A DNA stretch of 64,000 nucleotides from Pedobacter lusitanus (GCF_040026395.1 NZ_CP157278.1:1116001-1180000); one strand, 5' to 3'. Shown: positions 43,728 through 53,250, counted from the first letter of the stretch. Numbers and translations: made by a program. Notes: generated by a model not told the origin, from the sequence alone.

Positions 43728-44931
43728 ATAGATTTTTGTCTTTATTTAGTGCTTCAATGGATATTAGAATTAATAATGATAATTCAACATAATAGATTAA
43801 TGGTAAAAGGAATGATACGGCCAGATAAACCAGGATAATTACCGTAGACAAAGAGCCCCTTTTATAATGCACTATTGGAAATGATAAGAATACAAATACG
43901 GCCGTCAGCAAGCCCAGTTCAATGATAACGGATAAATAACCCGATTCAATAACCAGTGCATTATCAAAAAATGCGGCCGTATGCGCACCGACTTTTCCCA
44001 GTCCGATTCCATTGCCGATATTTTCCCATGCGATTTTAAACCCTCTGTCCAGACTTTCAAAATGCCCGGCAGAACTGGTATCCTCCAGAGAAGTACTGTT
44101 ACTCCAGAAAGTATCTATAGTGCTCAATTCCATTTCCTGAATAGAAACAGGGACAATAAAGAATTGTATAACCACCACAAACAGCAGTACAAACAGGTAC
44201 TTCACAGTCTTGGGCGTAAAGAAATTCAAATAAGGTATAACAAAGAAAAACAAGTATGTAGCGATTGTGGAACGGGTAAAAGTAAGCACCAGACTAATGG
44301 TCAGCACCATATTCAGTATTTTCCCAAACCTGACACTAAACAGCTCTTTGTATTTAAACAATAACACCAATGCCAGAATCAGGTATACACTATAGGGAAT
44401 TGGCGCAATAAATCCACCTGCCCCTCTCTGCAATAATCCATAACCGATATAAAAAGTAAAATTCAGTTTTTCATCACTAAAAGTATTGACCGGATAACCA
44501 GCATTCAGATAGATACTTTCCCCGAGAAATAACTGCTGGATAGTTGTAAATACAGCCATCACAAAAGCGCCGATGATAAACCACTTTGAAATTCTCTCCC
44601 AATCAATCAGATCTGCTAATTTATAGAGAGAAATAGTCATTAAAATAGGCAACAGATAAATCCGGTAACTATAGGCTGCCATTAAACCCACACTATTAAA
44701 AAACAAATGTGCCGTTAAAAGAAAGATGGTCCCCAGTAATACCATCAGTTTCATACCTGCTATTTTAGGTCCCTTATGTGACAGCGCAAGTATTAACAAA
44801 GCAATCACTGCCAGTTCTTTCCAGAGTACAATCAATGAAAAATATTTTCTCAGGTATCCGTTTATAATCAGTGAATGCCATGGGAGCAGCAGCACCAGAC
44901 TTAAAAACAACCTGTTAACCAATGCCTTCAT
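43684..44931 (-). CDS. O-antigen/capsule polymerase Wzy-like
   Basis: A 415-residue inner-membrane protein with about eleven hydrophobic segments and a large periplasmic loop (about residues 240-330, including SIQEMELSTIDTFWSNSTSL). It has the O-antigen-ligase-like central signature with ALVLLFKYKELFSV, TRSTIATYLFFFVIPY and IGNGIGLGKVGAHTAAF. Wzy proteins join repeat units on the outer face of the membrane. The sequence is very divergent as usual for the family. The gene overlaps both the Wzx gene (17 bp) and the transferase gene, so the operon is compact and translation is probably coupled. Confidence 0.8.
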   Translation of the reverse strand: MKALVNRLFLSLVLLLPWHSLIINGYLRKYFSLIVLWKELAVIALLILALSHKGPKIAGMKLMVLLGTIFLLTAHLFFNSVGLMAAYSYRIYLLPILMTISLYKLADLIDWERISKWFIIGAFVMAVFTTIQQLFLGESIYLNAGYPVNTFSDEKLNFTFYIGYGLLQRGAGGFIAPIPYSVYLILALVLLFKYKELFSVRFGKILNMVLTISLVLTFTRSTIATYLFFFVIPYLNFFTPKTVKYLFVLLFVVVIQFFIVPVSIQEMELSTIDTFWSNSTSLEDTSSAGHFESLDRGFKIAWENIGNGIGLGKVGAHTAAFFDNALVIESGYLSVIIELGLLTAVFVFLSFPIVHYKRGSLSTVIILVYLAVSFLLPLIYYVELSLLILISIEALNKDKNLYVDNSRQSMAGALG

Positions 44932-46150
44932 CCGTCTTCTTTTTAAATATGTAACTATAAGAATAAAGAGCGATTAATGATTCTGCAACCAGCAGGGATA
45001 CAATCGAACTGTATCTCAGATAGCCGAGAAAATAACTGATTAAATTCAGGACCAATACGATAATCAAACCATAAACAGTTAACCTGTTAAAGATTCCCCC
45101 GCCTTCAAATGCCTGTAAAAAAGTAATTGTAAAAAAGGATGCACAAACTACACCTATCAAAGCCACACCAACATTAAAGTTAAACCTGATGATCTCAGAA
45201 ACCGGTGTCGTTTTCGGGACAATAATGTGTATGATCTGATCCGAATAATTCATGTAAACCAACAGGAATAAAACAAAACCAGCCGTTGCACACAAATTGA
45301 GATACAGGGAAAGTTTAAGCGCTTTTTTTCTGTCAAGTTTACAGAAATAGGGATAAACGGAGGTGATCAATATCGCCCTGCCCATACTGAATATGTTGTA
45401 AAAAGTAAAGGCATAGGAAATCATCCCCAGAGAGGTTTTATCAGTTAAAAAACCCACCAGAATTAATCCTATTGAATTATAGGCCCTGGCACAGAAACTT
45501 CCTGTAGTAAAAAGCATCGTTTCATTGAACTGCGCTTTTGGCCAGGTTTTCCTTATGGCAACCAGTACCAGATTGGATTTTGTAATCCATTTCAGGAAAA
45601 ATCCCGAGATAATAGCCGCAGCCAGCAAAGGACCTATTTTAGCTATACTGATAATATAGCTGTTACTTAAATCCAGTTTTTTCCAGATTAACAGATACAA
45701 GATCAGTAAAGCAATACCATTGGTTGTCAGATTAATCAGCGCCTGGCTGGAAATTTTACCTATCCCTTTTAAAACCCAGTCACAGTAATACAGATAAATC
45801 AGCCCCCATAAGATTAAAAGAGAAGCAAAAGTAAAGGAGTCTTCGATAAAAAAGGAATACACTACAGAGAACAGGACCCAGACAATAAAACCAATAAATC
45901 TGAAAGTACTCACTGTTCTGACCAGTTCTCTGATAGCAGAAATATCCTTAAGTTTAATCAGTTCCTTTACCCCAAAATTCTGGGAACCAAAATCAATTAC
46001 AGTCTGACCAATCGAGGTTACCGTTATAAACAACGAAAAATACCCATAAGTACTGACCGAAAAATTTCTGGACACCAGTAAAACCATAAACAAGGTACAG
46101 AACCTGTTTAAGGATTCAAACAAAACCGTCTTAAGGATACTTAATTTCAT
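44915..46150 (-). CDS. Polysaccharide flippase Wzx-like
   Basis: A 411-residue MATE/PST-type inner-membrane protein with about twelve predicted helices. It starts SILKTVLFESLNRFCTLFMV and contains the family's typical pattern of helices and short loops, e.g. VIDFGSQNFGVKELIK and TTGSFCARAYNSIGLILVGF. Wzx flips lipid-linked repeat units across the membrane. It overlaps the HAD gene start by 4 bp and the Wzy gene by 17 bp. The assignment rests on topology and position; sequence identity in this family is always low. Confidence 0.85.
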   Translation of the reverse strand: MKLSILKTVLFESLNRFCTLFMVLLVSRNFSVSTYGYFSLFITVTSIGQTVIDFGSQNFGVKELIKLKDISAIRELVRTVSTFRFIGFIVWVLFSVVYSFFIEDSFTFASLLILWGLIYLYYCDWVLKGIGKISSQALINLTTNGIALLILYLLIWKKLDLSNSYIISIAKIGPLLAAAIISGFFLKWITKSNLVLVAIRKTWPKAQFNETMLFTTGSFCARAYNSIGLILVGFLTDKTSLGMISYAFTFYNIFSMGRAILITSVYPYFCKLDRKKALKLSLYLNLCATAGFVLFLLVYMNYSDQIIHIIVPKTTPVSEIIRFNFNVGVALIGVVCASFFTITFLQAFEGGGIFNRLTVYGLIIVLVLNLISYFLGYLRYSSIVSLLVAESLIALYSYSYIFKKKTDEGIG

Positions 46151-46779
46151 TTGCCGGAATTACAGGTAAACTGTTCGATATAATTTTCAGAAAGCTGTTT
46201 TAGTCCGGTATTATTATAACCGGCAAAAGAGATATTATTAAACACGGCTGCATCATAATCATTAATAGAATCCCCGATTAATATCACCTCATTTTTATCA
46301 TATTGATTAGCGGACAAAACCTCTTCAACCAATTGTTTTTTTGGAGTCGGAGAGCCGTTGATTGATTTAAAAAAACCGGAAAGACCCAGTGAATCATTGA
46401 TTATTTTCAGCTCCTTACCATCAGATCCAGACACAATATGCATTTGGAAATTCTGCCAGTTATCTCTGATAAATCCAACACTATCCTCAATCAGTAGAGT
46501 CTGATCAATCAGCAGAGACAACATAATCTCAGAAAACTTACCCGCAAGAGCTAAAACCTCTTCCTCACTGATAGCTTCCTTTCTGATTTCCTCAAAAAAA
46601 TATCTGAACTTAACATATCTGGATAGGCCACCATTAAGCTCATGAAAAGCCATGAGCTGGTCAACCTGTTTCTTTGGATAAGCAGCCAGTACCAATTCAA
46701 ACCCCTTTGATCTGACTGGCATAGAATCCATGATTACCCCATCAAAATCCCATAATAAAACTTTATATTCTGACAGCAT
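46147..46779 (-). CDS. HAD-superfamily phosphatase
   Basis: A 210-residue HAD hydrolase with the nucleophile motif LLWDFDGVIMDS (Asp11, Asp13), motif II in HIVSGSDG, a lysine in TPKKQLVEEVL and motif IV GDSINDYDAA. A helical cap after motif I places it with beta-phosphoglucomutase-like HADs, unlike the KdsC-type phosphatases without a cap. In a cluster with an aldolase and a cytidylyltransferase it is a candidate for removing phosphate from a sugar acid-phosphate. It overlaps the cytidylyltransferase gene by 17 bp and the Wzx gene by 4 bp. Confidence 0.88.
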   Translation of the reverse strand: MLSEYKVLLWDFDGVIMDSMPVRSKGFELVLAAYPKKQVDQLMAFHELNGGLSRYVKFRYFFEEIRKEAISEEEVLALAGKFSEIMLSLLIDQTLLIEDSVGFIRDNWQNFQMHIVSGSDGKELKIINDSLGLSGFFKSINGSPTPKKQLVEEVLSANQYDKNEVILIGDSINDYDAAVFNNISFAGYNNTGLKQLSENYIEQFTCNSGK

Positions 46780-47506
46780 CTTCTTTTAATTTATCCAGTA
46801 CTTCTGTTAAATCTTCCGGACTATCCACAGCGATTGACTCACTGGACAGTTCAAGCATTCTCACTTCGTAATTCAACTCCAGAAATCTCAGAATTTCTAT
46901 ATCCTCTTCTGCTTCCAGAACAGTCTTATTTTCAGTTGCCGCAAAAGCTTTCAGCGCATCATAAGGAAAAGCATATATACATACCTGTCGCCAGCCTTTT
47001 ACAAAATCCAGCCCTTTATTGCCGGGAACAGGACTTCTGGACATATACAAGAGCCTGCCATCCGGTCTGAAAACAACTTTAGGAACAGATTTACTTCTGT
47101 ATTGTCTTTCACTGGTGATCGCACAATAACCATTCAATATCTCTCCGGGATAGGTATCCAGCCTGGAAATAACCTCCTTAATATCTTCCGGATTGAACAA
47201 AGGTTCATCTCCCTGAACATTAATATAATAGTCAGCTTTGACCAGATCAGCTACCTCAGCAATTCTGTCGGTTCCTGTCAGACAGTTATCTGATGTCAGC
47301 AGAACCTGCATACCAAAAAAACGGCAATGATCAACAATACGCTGATCTTCAGTAGCCACATAAACCAGATTTTTATCTACAGCCTTGATGCATTGCTCAT
47401 AGGTTCGCTGCAACATACTCTTACCGTTAATAACGGTAAGAGGTTTCCCCGGAAATCTGGTCGATTGATACCGGGCGGGAATAACTACTATATAATTCAT
47501 TAGCAT
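46763..47506 (-). CDS. CMP-sugar synthetase, KdsB-like cytidylyltransferase
   Basis: A 247-residue enzyme with the KdsB-type motifs IPARYQSTRFPGKPL, GTDRIAEV, VQGDEPL, YMSRSPVP and DIEILRFLELNYEVRM. Such enzymes activate 3-deoxy-ulosonic acids with CTP. A housekeeping kdsB for lipopolysaccharide is expected elsewhere in the genome, so this copy within a capsule operon probably activates a capsule-specific acid. It overlaps the aldolase gene by 7 bp and the HAD gene by 17 bp. The distinction between KDO and other acids cannot be made from these motifs. Confidence 0.88.
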   Translation of the reverse strand: MLMNYIVVIPARYQSTRFPGKPLTVINGKSMLQRTYEQCIKAVDKNLVYVATEDQRIVDHCRFFGMQVLLTSDNCLTGTDRIAEVADLVKADYYINVQGDEPLFNPEDIKEVISRLDTYPGEILNGYCAITSERQYRSKSVPKVVFRPDGRLLYMSRSPVPGNKGLDFVKGWRQVCIYAFPYDALKAFAATENKTVLEAEEDIEILRFLELNYEVRMLELSSESIAVDSPEDLTEVLDKLKEDAVRI

Positions 47507-49041
47507 ACCAAACTATAAACTGAGCCAGGTAACAGGGTTTTATACCTGGTTGGCGTTAAAGAAACCAATTCTATATTATAAGTCTGCTGGAAAAGCTGAA
47601 ACAGGAATTCATTTTCTTCAACCAGACTTCTTTCCAGCTGAGAGATTGAGGCTTCCTGATAACCATCAAATCCGGCTATATAAACTTCCTGAGCATTCAG
47701 TTCAACTGCAGTCTGCAGAGCCAGTAAACTATGTGAATCTTTAAATTTATCTGTAAAGGAGATCTTTTCGAATTCAAAGCACCGGTCATGAATCTTAGCC
47801 GGAATATAAGTACCCATTTTTCTTGGGAACGGAGGAAAAACACAAAGACCGTTAAAGTCACCCAGATCATTGAATACTTTTTCTAAACGATGTCCTTCGT
47901 TTCCGACAAGACAGAAAAACTGATCTGCCTGAACATCTTTATAGTATAGTGCATTTTTTGAACTCGAATGAACAACAGCGATATCTTCCGTCAGATTTAT
48001 AAATTCAATAATAGCTTTCGCATGCTCCGCTGAATTAGGACCACCACCCAGTATCAGTACTTTACTGTAAGATTTTGCAGGTTTAAAAACCGGTAGTTCT
48101 TCATTATCCTTGATGTTATTTTTTTGATTCTGAAGTGCTCTCACCATACTATTCAATGAATATACCCGGGTAGTATACCAATCCATTACATCTTTCTGAG
48201 GCAAGGAATTTGAACCAGAAATCATATAAGGCACGTTGGTTCCCCACTCGTATTTTTTCAATAACTTATCAAAACCATCTACGACATTTCCGATAGCATT
48301 AAAATCTATATCCATTTTATATTTGGTATTTAAAACTGACAGTAACAGTTCAGTTTTAAGATTCCCGGCTCCACGACCCATACCCAAAATGGTAGAATCT
48401 ACAATATCAGCACCATAATCAACTGCAGTAAGCGAGTTGATTAAAGCCATTTCCAGGTTATTATGACCATGAAAACCGATTTTACAATCAGTCTTTGACC
48501 TGATCAGATCCATAGTCTGCTTCACATCATCCGGGAATACCCCACCATAGCTGTCAACCATATAAAAATAGTCGGCAAGTCCATCCAGTCCACTCAGTTC
48601 TTCAACGAAATTACCATACTGCTTCCATTTGGACATATACATCACATTGAAGCCTACTTCGAAACCATATTTCTTAATTTCTGCCGCAAGCTTTAAGGCA
48701 CGGCCCAGTTGCTGCGGGTCCAATGCAATCCTGACCATATCCACAATACCTACAATTGGCAGCAGCAGATCAGCAACATGTTCTACCCGGATATCCTTTT
48801 CATTGAAAATGATAACCAGTTTTTTATTGGTGAGACTTTTTAATTCCTGTAACTCATATACCGGAGAATAGAAATATTTGCCGTAATAATCTTTAACAGG
48901 TATACTTCTGTATCCAACCTCTATATATTCAACTGGCAGGCTGTTTAAAGAGTTAAGATAAGTATGGACTAAACTTTTATCGAAGTCCCAGTTTGTGTAA
49001 TAACCACCATCCCGTAAGGTACAATCAAGTATTTTAAACAT
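47500..49041 (-). CDS. Two-domain aldolase (HMGL-like) fusion protein
   Basis: A 513-residue protein. Residues 1-280 form a DRE-TIM aldolase/HMGL-like barrel: LDCTLRDGGYYTNWDF (divalent metal Asp), GFNVMYMSKW, FHGHNN (metal His), and DSTILGMGRGAGN. Its closest resemblance is to 4-hydroxy-2-oxovalerate aldolases. The C-terminal part (about 320-513) has a Rossmann-like start, SKVLILGGGPNSAEHAKAI, and is not recognised. Such barrels join a keto acid, commonly pyruvate, to an aldehyde. Within this operon it may make a keto-sugar acid for the KdsB-like enzyme. It is the first of the sugar-specific genes, just after wzc by 6 bp. Confidence 0.85.
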   Translation of the reverse strand: MFKILDCTLRDGGYYTNWDFDKSLVHTYLNSLNSLPVEYIEVGYRSIPVKDYYGKYFYSPVYELQELKSLTNKKLVIIFNEKDIRVEHVADLLLPIVGIVDMVRIALDPQQLGRALKLAAEIKKYGFEVGFNVMYMSKWKQYGNFVEELSGLDGLADYFYMVDSYGGVFPDDVKQTMDLIRSKTDCKIGFHGHNNLEMALINSLTAVDYGADIVDSTILGMGRGAGNLKTELLLSVLNTKYKMDIDFNAIGNVVDGFDKLLKKYEWGTNVPYMISGSNSLPQKDVMDWYTTRVYSLNSMVRALQNQKNNIKDNEELPVFKPAKSYSKVLILGGGPNSAEHAKAIIEFINLTEDIAVVHSSSKNALYYKDVQADQFFCLVGNEGHRLEKVFNDLGDFNGLCVFPPFPRKMGTYIPAKIHDRCFEFEKISFTDKFKDSHSLLALQTAVELNAQEVYIAGFDGYQEASISQLERSLVEENEFLFQLFQQTYNIELVSLTPTRYKTLLPGSVYSLVC

Positions 49042-49047
49042 AATTAA

Positions 49048-51411
49048 TTAAGATTTGAACAACTTTTTAAACCACTTTTTATTTTTACTTTCTGAATCGT
49101 CATACGAACCATAGCCGTAACCATAGCCGTAACCGTAGCCATAACCGTAACCATGGCCATCAATATCGTTTACAACAATTCCAATATTCTTCATCTTTTC
49201 ACTCCTGCTCAGCTCTTCAATAATGTTTATTTGTTGTTTAGCGGTATAATTTTGTCTCACCAGATACAGACAGACATCTGCGTGAACAGCAATCAGCTGT
49301 GCATCGGCAACTATCCCGATTGGCGGAGCATCAATAATGATATAATCAAACTGTTGCTTAAGGTCATCTATTAATTCTTTTGTCCTGTCATCCAGCAGCA
49401 TCTCGGCCGGATTTGGCGGAACAGGGCCCGAACTTACAATCGATAAATTCCGATGAATACTTAAGGGCTTTACGACATCTTTTGCCGTCAGACCAGCGTC
49501 GATAATATAGTTGGTAAAACCTTCATGATTTGAAATACCGAGCTTGGCAGATAAACCCGGCTTGCGTAAATCCAGCTCCATTAACAATACTTTTTTGTTG
49601 GATAAGGCAAGTACATTTCCCAGATTAATCGCCGCAAAAGATTTCCCTTCACCAGCCATACTTGAAGTAATCAGGATAACCTTCTCCTCTTTAGTTTTCA
49701 TATAAAAGGAAAGATTGGTTCTCAGTGCCCTGAATTGTTCAGAAACAGCAGATCTGGAACTATTGGCGACAACCAGATTACTATCTTCTTCATTATGACT
49801 GATCTCTCCGATTACGGGAACTGCAGTCAGCTTACTGATATCTGCTTTAGTATGAATCTTATCATTTAAAATATCTTTCAGATAGATGGTTGATATCGGT
49901 ATCAGCAGGCCCATAAAGACACCTACGATATAGATCATTCCTTTCTTTGGATTAAATGGCTTAACCTCAGATTTAGGCGGATCAATAGTTCTGGAATTTG
50001 AAATATTGGATGTTTTGGAAATCGCAGTTTCTTCACTCTTTTGCATCAGAAAAAGATAGAGTTCCTGCTTGATTTGCTGCTGACGGGCTAAATTCAAATA
50101 ATTACGTTCAATTTCCGGAACACCGCGAACCTGAGTTTCAGCTTTTTTCATCTGATTACTCAATCTGTTTCTGGTAATCGTAAATGCATCCAGGGTAGTT
50201 ACCAGGTTAGCTTCTATATCAGCCCTTGCATTGGCAATTTCTTTATCAATCAATACAATTGCAGGATTGGCTTCCGTGACCCCGATTAATCTTCTCGCTC
50301 TTTCCAGTGTCAGTGCATTGAATTTTTCTACGGCACTACTAAATACCAGATCGGCAGGCACCAGAGAACTCGGAAGAACCCTTTTATTTTTAGTGCCGTC
50401 TTTCAGATACTCCTGTAAACTTTTAAGAATACTGATCTGGGTTTCAGTTTTACTCAGGTCACTTACATACTGACCTGTAGTCTGTACCAGCAATTTAGAC
50501 TGCTCAGTCATATCAGCCAGATTATTCTTTTGCTTAAAACCCTGAATATTACCTTCCAGATCACCCAGTTCCTTACCAATAAAACTCAGGCGGTTCTGAA
50601 TAAATTTAACAGTGCTGTCCGCTATCTCATTTTTATCTTTGACATTCCCCTGCACATAGTTTTCAATCAGTTTATTTAAAATATCCTCTCCTTTTTTAGG
50701 TATCGGATGATTCAGCGACAGATCGACTATCGTAATCAGTTTATTTCTTACCTCTACAGCCAGATCTTCCATCAGATCAGCAACTTTTGAATCAACTGAG
50801 GTTACATTAACCCTGTATTTAGTATACAGTTCTTTGACAGCAGGATTTCTGGAAATCAATACCGTACCTACATGCAGCAGTTTAAATGGCTTATCCAGAT
50901 GAACCACTGTATCCAGTTTTTTGGAACTTACTGCCAGCTGATCATTTTTCAGAAACTCTATATCAACATTGGTTTCCTTAATGGTGTCTTCTGCCGAAAC
51001 TATCTTTAATACAACAGGAGATTTGTAAAGCTCAGTATTCTTTACCCTCCCTCTTCTGTAATTGGTTATATTCAGGCCCATATCTTTAACCACCTGCTCC
51101 ATTAAATAGCGGGTTCTCAAAATTTCAGCCTCATTATCTACAGTGCTTTTGGCGCCCAGTAAACCACCAAGATCACCCAGGATATCACTGCCAGCCATCA
51201 GGCCACTGCCCTTTTTCTCATCATTTACCAGTACTCTTGCAGCGATTTTATAGCTGGGTGTTTTATATCTGGCATACAATACAGCAAGGATCACACAAAT
51301 TATCACAGACAATAAAATCCAATACCAATTGTATAATAAACGTGATACAATTTGCTTTATATCTAAAGGTTCATCTTTATCAGACACTCTGTTTTCAATT
51401 ATTTTATTCAT
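49048..51411 (-). CDS. wzc: Polysaccharide co-polymerase/tyrosine autokinase Wzc-like
   Basis: A 787-residue inner-membrane BY-kinase. It has a Wzz-type N-terminus with helix 1 (about 33-50), a long periplasmic coiled-coil region (about 270-460), a second helix (about 500-520), and a cytoplasmic ATPase with Walker A SSMAGEGKSF (Lys590, Ser591), A' LLMELDLRKPG and Walker B-type YIIIDAPPIG. The C-terminal tail has eight Tyr in a Gly-Tyr repeat (754-770), the expected autophosphorylation cluster. Wzc controls chain length and works with Wza and the PHP phosphatase encoded just upstream. Confidence 0.94.
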   Translation of the reverse strand: MNKIIENRVSDKDEPLDIKQIVSRLLYNWYWILLSVIICVILAVLYARYKTPSYKIAARVLVNDEKKGSGLMAGSDILGDLGGLLGAKSTVDNEAEILRTRYLMEQVVKDMGLNITNYRRGRVKNTELYKSPVVLKIVSAEDTIKETNVDIEFLKNDQLAVSSKKLDTVVHLDKPFKLLHVGTVLISRNPAVKELYTKYRVNVTSVDSKVADLMEDLAVEVRNKLITIVDLSLNHPIPKKGEDILNKLIENYVQGNVKDKNEIADSTVKFIQNRLSFIGKELGDLEGNIQGFKQKNNLADMTEQSKLLVQTTGQYVSDLSKTETQISILKSLQEYLKDGTKNKRVLPSSLVPADLVFSSAVEKFNALTLERARRLIGVTEANPAIVLIDKEIANARADIEANLVTTLDAFTITRNRLSNQMKKAETQVRGVPEIERNYLNLARQQQIKQELYLFLMQKSEETAISKTSNISNSRTIDPPKSEVKPFNPKKGMIYIVGVFMGLLIPISTIYLKDILNDKIHTKADISKLTAVPVIGEISHNEEDSNLVVANSSRSAVSEQFRALRTNLSFYMKTKEEKVILITSSMAGEGKSFAAINLGNVLALSNKKVLLMELDLRKPGLSAKLGISNHEGFTNYIIDAGLTAKDVVKPLSIHRNLSIVSSGPVPPNPAEMLLDDRTKELIDDLKQQFDYIIIDAPPIGIVADAQLIAVHADVCLYLVRQNYTAKQQINIIEELSRSEKMKNIGIVVNDIDGHGYGYGYGYGYGYGYGSYDDSESKNKKWFKKLFKS
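49102..49152 (-). repeat. Gly-Tyr microsatellite in the wzc tail
   Basis: Seven tandem 6-bp units (49111-49152) encode GYGYGYGYGYGYGY, followed by GSY. The synonymous codons alternate (TAC/TAT, GGT/GGC), so it is not a perfect DNA repeat, but it could still vary in length by slippage. The unit number sets the tyrosine count of the Wzc tail. Confidence 0.85.
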
Positions 51412-51434
51412 CGGTTTAAACTAAGATTGATCAA

Positions 51435-52244
51435 CTAAAGTCTTGAAAACAAGACAATTAAAACTGAGAGCGCAGTTCCAATAATCGCATAAGTCTGGGT
51501 TCTTGCCTGATTCAAAGAAGCAGCCTTTCCCTTATTAGGCTCGACATAAATCACATCGTTCTGTTTGAGATAATAAAATGGACTGTTAAACACCTGAGAG
51601 GAGTTTAAATTAAGACGTACAAATTCCTTTTTTCCATTGTTTTCACGGATAAGCAGTACATTTTCGCGCCTTCCAAAAATAGTCAGGTCACCTGCCAGGC
51701 CCAATGCATCAAGCACACTTACCCTTTCATTAGGCAGCACATAAGATGCCGGCCGGCCCACTTCTCCCAAAACCGTTACTTTAAAATTAGCGTAGCGCAC
51801 CTGTACATTCGGATCTTTGTAAACAACAGCAGCTTTTTCTTTAATTAAATCTCTGGCCTGAAAGGTTGTGAGACCGCCAATTTTGACTTTCCCGATGATG
51901 GATAAATCAATCTCTCCATTTTTATCTACCAGAAATCCTGCAGCAGCTGCTGTTGGGGTAATCCCGGCAACCTGACCAGGAACAGTACTTAAAGCCTGTG
52001 TACCTAACTGATTAACAACCATTGAAGTTGCAGGGTCGATCGTAAAAATAGAAATGGAGAGGATGTCATCAGGTTGAATTGCAGGTTCAGTAAACACAGC
52101 TGTATTAGCTAATACAGATTTATCTGCAGACGTGATATCCTGAAAATAAGGTACATTTTTAGTACTCGCACAGGAAACAAAAAGTAAAGTCAGCAACAGC
52201 AGCATACTGTTTTTGATTTTACTGCTTTTAAAACTTCTTTTCAT
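51435..52244 (-). CDS. wza: Polysaccharide export lipoprotein Wza-like
   Basis: A 269-residue outer-membrane lipoprotein: signal peptide ending LLFVSC (lipid Cys), PES-domain (about 50-150; DDILSISIFTIDPATSMVVN), then SLBB domain (155-220; FKVTVLGEVGRPASYVLP) and a C-terminal hydrophobic segment (250-267, IIGTALSVLIVLFSRL). Such proteins form the channel for polymer export. The final helix may cross the outer membrane, as in Wza octamers. The gene lies 23 bp upstream of wzc and 185 bp downstream of the PHP phosphatase gene. Confidence 0.94.
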   Translation of the reverse strand: MKRSFKSSKIKNSMLLLLTLLFVSCASTKNVPYFQDITSADKSVLANTAVFTEPAIQPDDILSISIFTIDPATSMVVNQLGTQALSTVPGQVAGITPTAAAAGFLVDKNGEIDLSIIGKVKIGGLTTFQARDLIKEKAAVVYKDPNVQVRYANFKVTVLGEVGRPASYVLPNERVSVLDALGLAGDLTIFGRRENVLLIRENNGKKEFVRLNLNSSQVFNSPFYYLKQNDVIYVEPNKGKAASLNQARTQTYAIIGTALSVLIVLFSRL

Positions 52245-52429
52245 AGGTGAATAAAGCGTTTTTAACAGGTTATGATTCTATAAATTGTATTCGGGTTATT
52301 TTAAATATTCAGAGCGCTTTTTATAATGTCTTTTTTGAATATATAAATCGTTTTATCTTCGTTTTAAACAGGTATCAGGCAAATTCAGAATTACAATCTT
52401 TATGTTTCAGGTTCTGCCTGCACAACAGC

Positions 52430-53158
52430 TCAGGAGAAAAGTTCCTTGTTTTTAAATCCATAATTACCCAGCCTTTTATGCAAAAAACCACTGGTAACTG
52501 CTGTTGAAAGTGCGCGCAAATGTCTGTTGTGATGCAAATCGGTAGCAGCGAGATCATACAGCTCATTTTCCAATAAATATTCTGCTATTTGTTTAACTTC
52601 TTTACCATAATAACCACAAACTGATAATAAATTTAACTGAAAAAGAACGCCTATTTCCTTATACCTGCTAAATCTGAGAGGATCAGCATGATTAAAACTA
52701 TAGCGCTCCGGATGTGCCAGGATCACATGGTACCCACGGATCTTCAGATCGAATATTACCTGTTCAATACCAGGCGTCTCTGAGAGATAGGACATCTCAA
52801 TCAAAACATACTTCCCCGGCAGACATAATAAGTCATCAGCAACCCTGAAATTCTCATCAACCATGTACTCCGCTGCCGCATCAAGCACAACGTCCAGTCC
52901 GGCTCCCTGCAATCCGGCTTTAACTTCCAGCAGAGCAGTTTTAATGGTATCAGGGTTATTCGGATATAATTCCGCAAAAATATGGGGCGTACATAAAAAT
53001 TTACTAAAGCCCAAATTATTTAACCCCCTGATCAAGTCTAATGACTGCACCAAATCGGGTGCACCATCATCAATACCCGGTAATAAATGCGAATGAACAT
53101 CAATTCCCAGCCATTCTATATCCTCAACTCGATTTTTTTTCTTAAAAAAGGTAAACAT
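52430..53158 (-). CDS. PHP-type tyrosine-protein phosphatase CpsB/YwqE-like
   Basis: A 242-residue phosphatase of the polymerase and histidinol phosphatase fold. Metal motifs are complete: DVHSHLLPGIDDGAPDL near the start, FLCTPHI, the EAAAEYMVDE-type Glu (AAEYMVDENF), VILAHPERYSF and DLAATDLHHNRHL. It dephosphorylates the tyrosine tail of Wzc and so controls polymer assembly. It is the first gene of the long leftward capsule operon. A candidate -7 box lies about 85 bp upstream. Confidence 0.92.
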   Translation of the reverse strand: MFTFFKKKNRVEDIEWLGIDVHSHLLPGIDDGAPDLVQSLDLIRGLNNLGFSKFLCTPHIFAELYPNNPDTIKTALLEVKAGLQGAGLDVVLDAAAEYMVDENFRVADDLLCLPGKYVLIEMSYLSETPGIEQVIFDLKIRGYHVILAHPERYSFNHADPLRFSRYKEIGVLFQLNLLSVCGYYGKEVKQIAEYLLENELYDLAATDLHHNRHLRALSTAVTSGFLHKRLGNYGFKNKELFS

Positions 53159-53242
53159 TCTTTAATATATGGTATTTCGTAAAGCAATAAAATCTAAATC
53201 CTTCAATAGAAGACTAACTTGATATGTTTTTTAACGAAAGTA

Positions 53243-53250
53243 CAAATTTA
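53243..53250 (-). promoter_or_regulatory. Candidate -7 box of the capsule operon
   Basis: The minus strand reads TAAATTTG, a match to TAnnTTTG, about 85 bp upstream of the PHP phosphatase start. No clear -33 element lies at the expected distance. Support is the match and location only. Confidence 0.35.
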
